Source: Opisthorchis felineus (Eukaryota > Platyhelminthes > Trematoda > Opisthorchiida > Opisthorchiidae). Taken from it: a stretch of DNA of 64,000 nucleotides. Shown here in pieces: positions 62,401 through 64,000 of this stretch (position 1 is its first letter; every line of letters starts with the position of its first letter). The stretch is from positions 801,761 to 865,760 of the forward strand of contig SJOL01008821.1 of the NCBI GenBank assembly GCA_004794785.1, in the 5' to 3' direction. Both the position numbers and the translations under genes were made by a program. Below the pieces are notes generated by a model. The model made no database searches, was not told the DNA's origin, and saw only the letters and a program-made list of their open reading frames with translations.

Positions 62401-64000
62401 GCAAGCCTTAACTGACTGCAGCGCGTACGTAATGAGACGTTTTGTAAGCGATTACTAGGTAGCGAGGTGGATTCGCTTGAGCGGCGGGTAGAACTTGTCT
62501 GATCCGGGTGGTTGGCACATACGTTATATATAATCGTCCACCGTCAACCACACAAGGCCGTTTTTACATCAAATTATTGCTGGCGAGATGTTCGTGGAGG
62601 ACCGGCCACGACGTGGAAATGTGAAATGAAAACGGCTCTTGGAAATTTGATGGTTGTTGGGTTTTCGAGCATTCCTTGAGAGAGATCCACGCGATTTTTG
62701 CGTGTGGCTAAAAAACACACAAGACATGGCACGTGGTACATTCCAGTGACAAGCTGACCTTCACTTCCTAGGTGGACTGCGAAGGATGCAGGTGGAGTCT
62801 TGCTCCAACATGATGATCGGATGTGTTCATCCCAGTGGTTTTGGGAAGAGCCCCCCTACTGGTCATTTTCCCTAAGGACATCAGGATTTTGCAGCAAGTT
62901 TCCACCCTTCCCCTTTCTTCACTTTTTGCTAGGACCTTCACCAACGGTTGTGCGGCAGCTGAGCATCGGTTGTGTATTGCTGTCCGTGATGGTGATGGTG
63001 ATTATGATGATTCTCTGGACGATGATAAACCGAGTAAGAAATTCTCTGTGGCCTCTTCCTAATAACGGGAAAATAAGCGTTCACAATTTGTGAAATGCCG
63101 ATCTACATGCACTTGCTGATATCAAAATAACAACAGTAGCCGAACTTATATTTCTGCGTCCTTGTGATACTTGTCAAAGGTTGTTATTGAATCTCCCTTG
63201 TTGCTTCGAACACTAATAACCGAGTGGATGCCTATTACACCTTGGTGAAGTGTCAACAGCAGTGCTGTTTGACTGATAGTACACAAATCGCAGGTCCTGC
63301 TGTATGGAATCCAATACTCCATGTTTTCCATACAGGAAGCATTTCTACGACATTTTGCCGAAAATATAGGTGAGAGAATGAAATCACGGAAAGAGAGCCA
63401 CGGGAAAAATATCGAAGTTCTGGATTTTGCAAGGGAACTCTCAGAAAACAACACCCGCACGTGATTAGGTGGGATTTAGAAAGCAATTTGTGCAGCTTAC
63501 TGAGACAAAGAGGCCAATTTTTGGACCCCGCTTCTGGTAAATGGCAGAACAACATTTTCCAAAATGCTGTATACTCCCTTTATCTGATGAATATCTATTT
63601 ACTGAGTACCTTTGATGCAAATCTGATTTGTTTGTCTTTTTCCTGGACATAGTAGATTTCCCTTTTCTTCAATATCATAATGTGCCGAGATTATCATACT
63701 GATTTGATCACTGCCTTATTTTAGACAAAGTTTGTATGAAGTGACACACAAAACTCATGTTTCTTGTCAGCCATGTATTATGGATGAGGGCAATTTGCCA
63801 GATGAGAGACCGCATACAATCAAACTGGCAAGCAGAACGTTTAGTTTGGATCGTGTAGCATTTGTGAGTGATGCTGATCATACACAGTGGACACTGACTT
63901 CAGGTGGATGGTGATAGTTTTATCTCAACAGACCAAATGTATCAATTGATAACTTGTACTCTCTGATGGGTGGCAGCGCGCCAGTGGCCAACACGGGCTT
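59429..64000. other. Downstream of exon 3, next exon not found
   Basis: The next oxidase exon should encode a PGV...DMG..G.NGVDNG-type block; I could not find it, so intron 3 probably extends past 64000. Open frames at 62800-63093, 63253-63555 (minus) and 63732-63914 are unrecognised. Confidence 0.45.

Overview
This window looks like nuclear DNA from a parasitic flatworm, most likely a digenean trematode. The evidence is AT-leaning, intron-rich, repeat-heavy sequence; several spliced introns of only 33-35 bp beside one of 8.7 kb; Penelope-like and RTE-like retroelements; and a tRNA-derived SINE with a (CAT)n tail. The spurious translation of that SINE resembles, from memory and without a search, a repeat-derived 'protein' common in opisthorchiid liver fluke gene sets (Clonorchis/Opisthorchis). 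I did not run any database search, so the species is an inference.

Four host genes can be supported. (1) A plus-strand gene, about 3.3-16.7 kb, encodes an Ig-domain, single-pass membrane protein with a long disordered tail. Five exons (3276-3688, 4682-4763, 6993-7052, 8715-8828, 15689-16716) join with matching splice phases. (2) An intronless, divergent kinesin light chain-like ORF lies at 24745-26199 (+). (3) Mitochondrial ribosomal protein S24 (MRPS24) lies on the minus strand as two exons (33738-33445 and 29831-29643) around a 3.6 kb intron. (4) The 5' part of an acyl-CoA oxidase gene (+) has exons 49924-50129, 50165-50423 and 59177-59428. Its first intron is 35 bp and its second 8.75 kb, and the second holds two dead RTE-like LINEs. 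The gene runs off the right edge or into exons I could not find.

The rest is largely mobile DNA. Penelope-like fragments sit at 1-125 (-), 2130-2790 (+) and 22890-24600 (-); the last two carry recognisable GIY-YIG regions. RTE-like LINE copies lie at 52150-55430 (-), 56250-58630 (-) and 34255-35755 (-), with a 3'-end-only copy at 30651-30950 (+). A SINE at 34857-35260 is nested in the third LINE. A different LINE 3' end is at 48600-48875. A decayed MULE-type transposase with FAR1-like, DDE and SWIM regions occupies 37511-39945, and an N-terminal fragment of a relative is at 43196-43571 (-).

The most striking repeat is a dispersed module that carries a minimal hammerhead ribozyme beside a long inverted repeat. 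At least five copies are present: one with a fully intact core (21323-21365, minus), one almost intact (15000-15042, plus), and the others visibly dead. The second notable point is that the MULE copy keeps precise 33-bp micro-introns inside its transposase and SWIM regions. The third is that acyl-CoA oxidase, normally a peroxisomal enzyme, appears in a lineage reported to lack peroxisomes, and begins with an Arg-rich N-terminus that could be a mitochondrial presequence.
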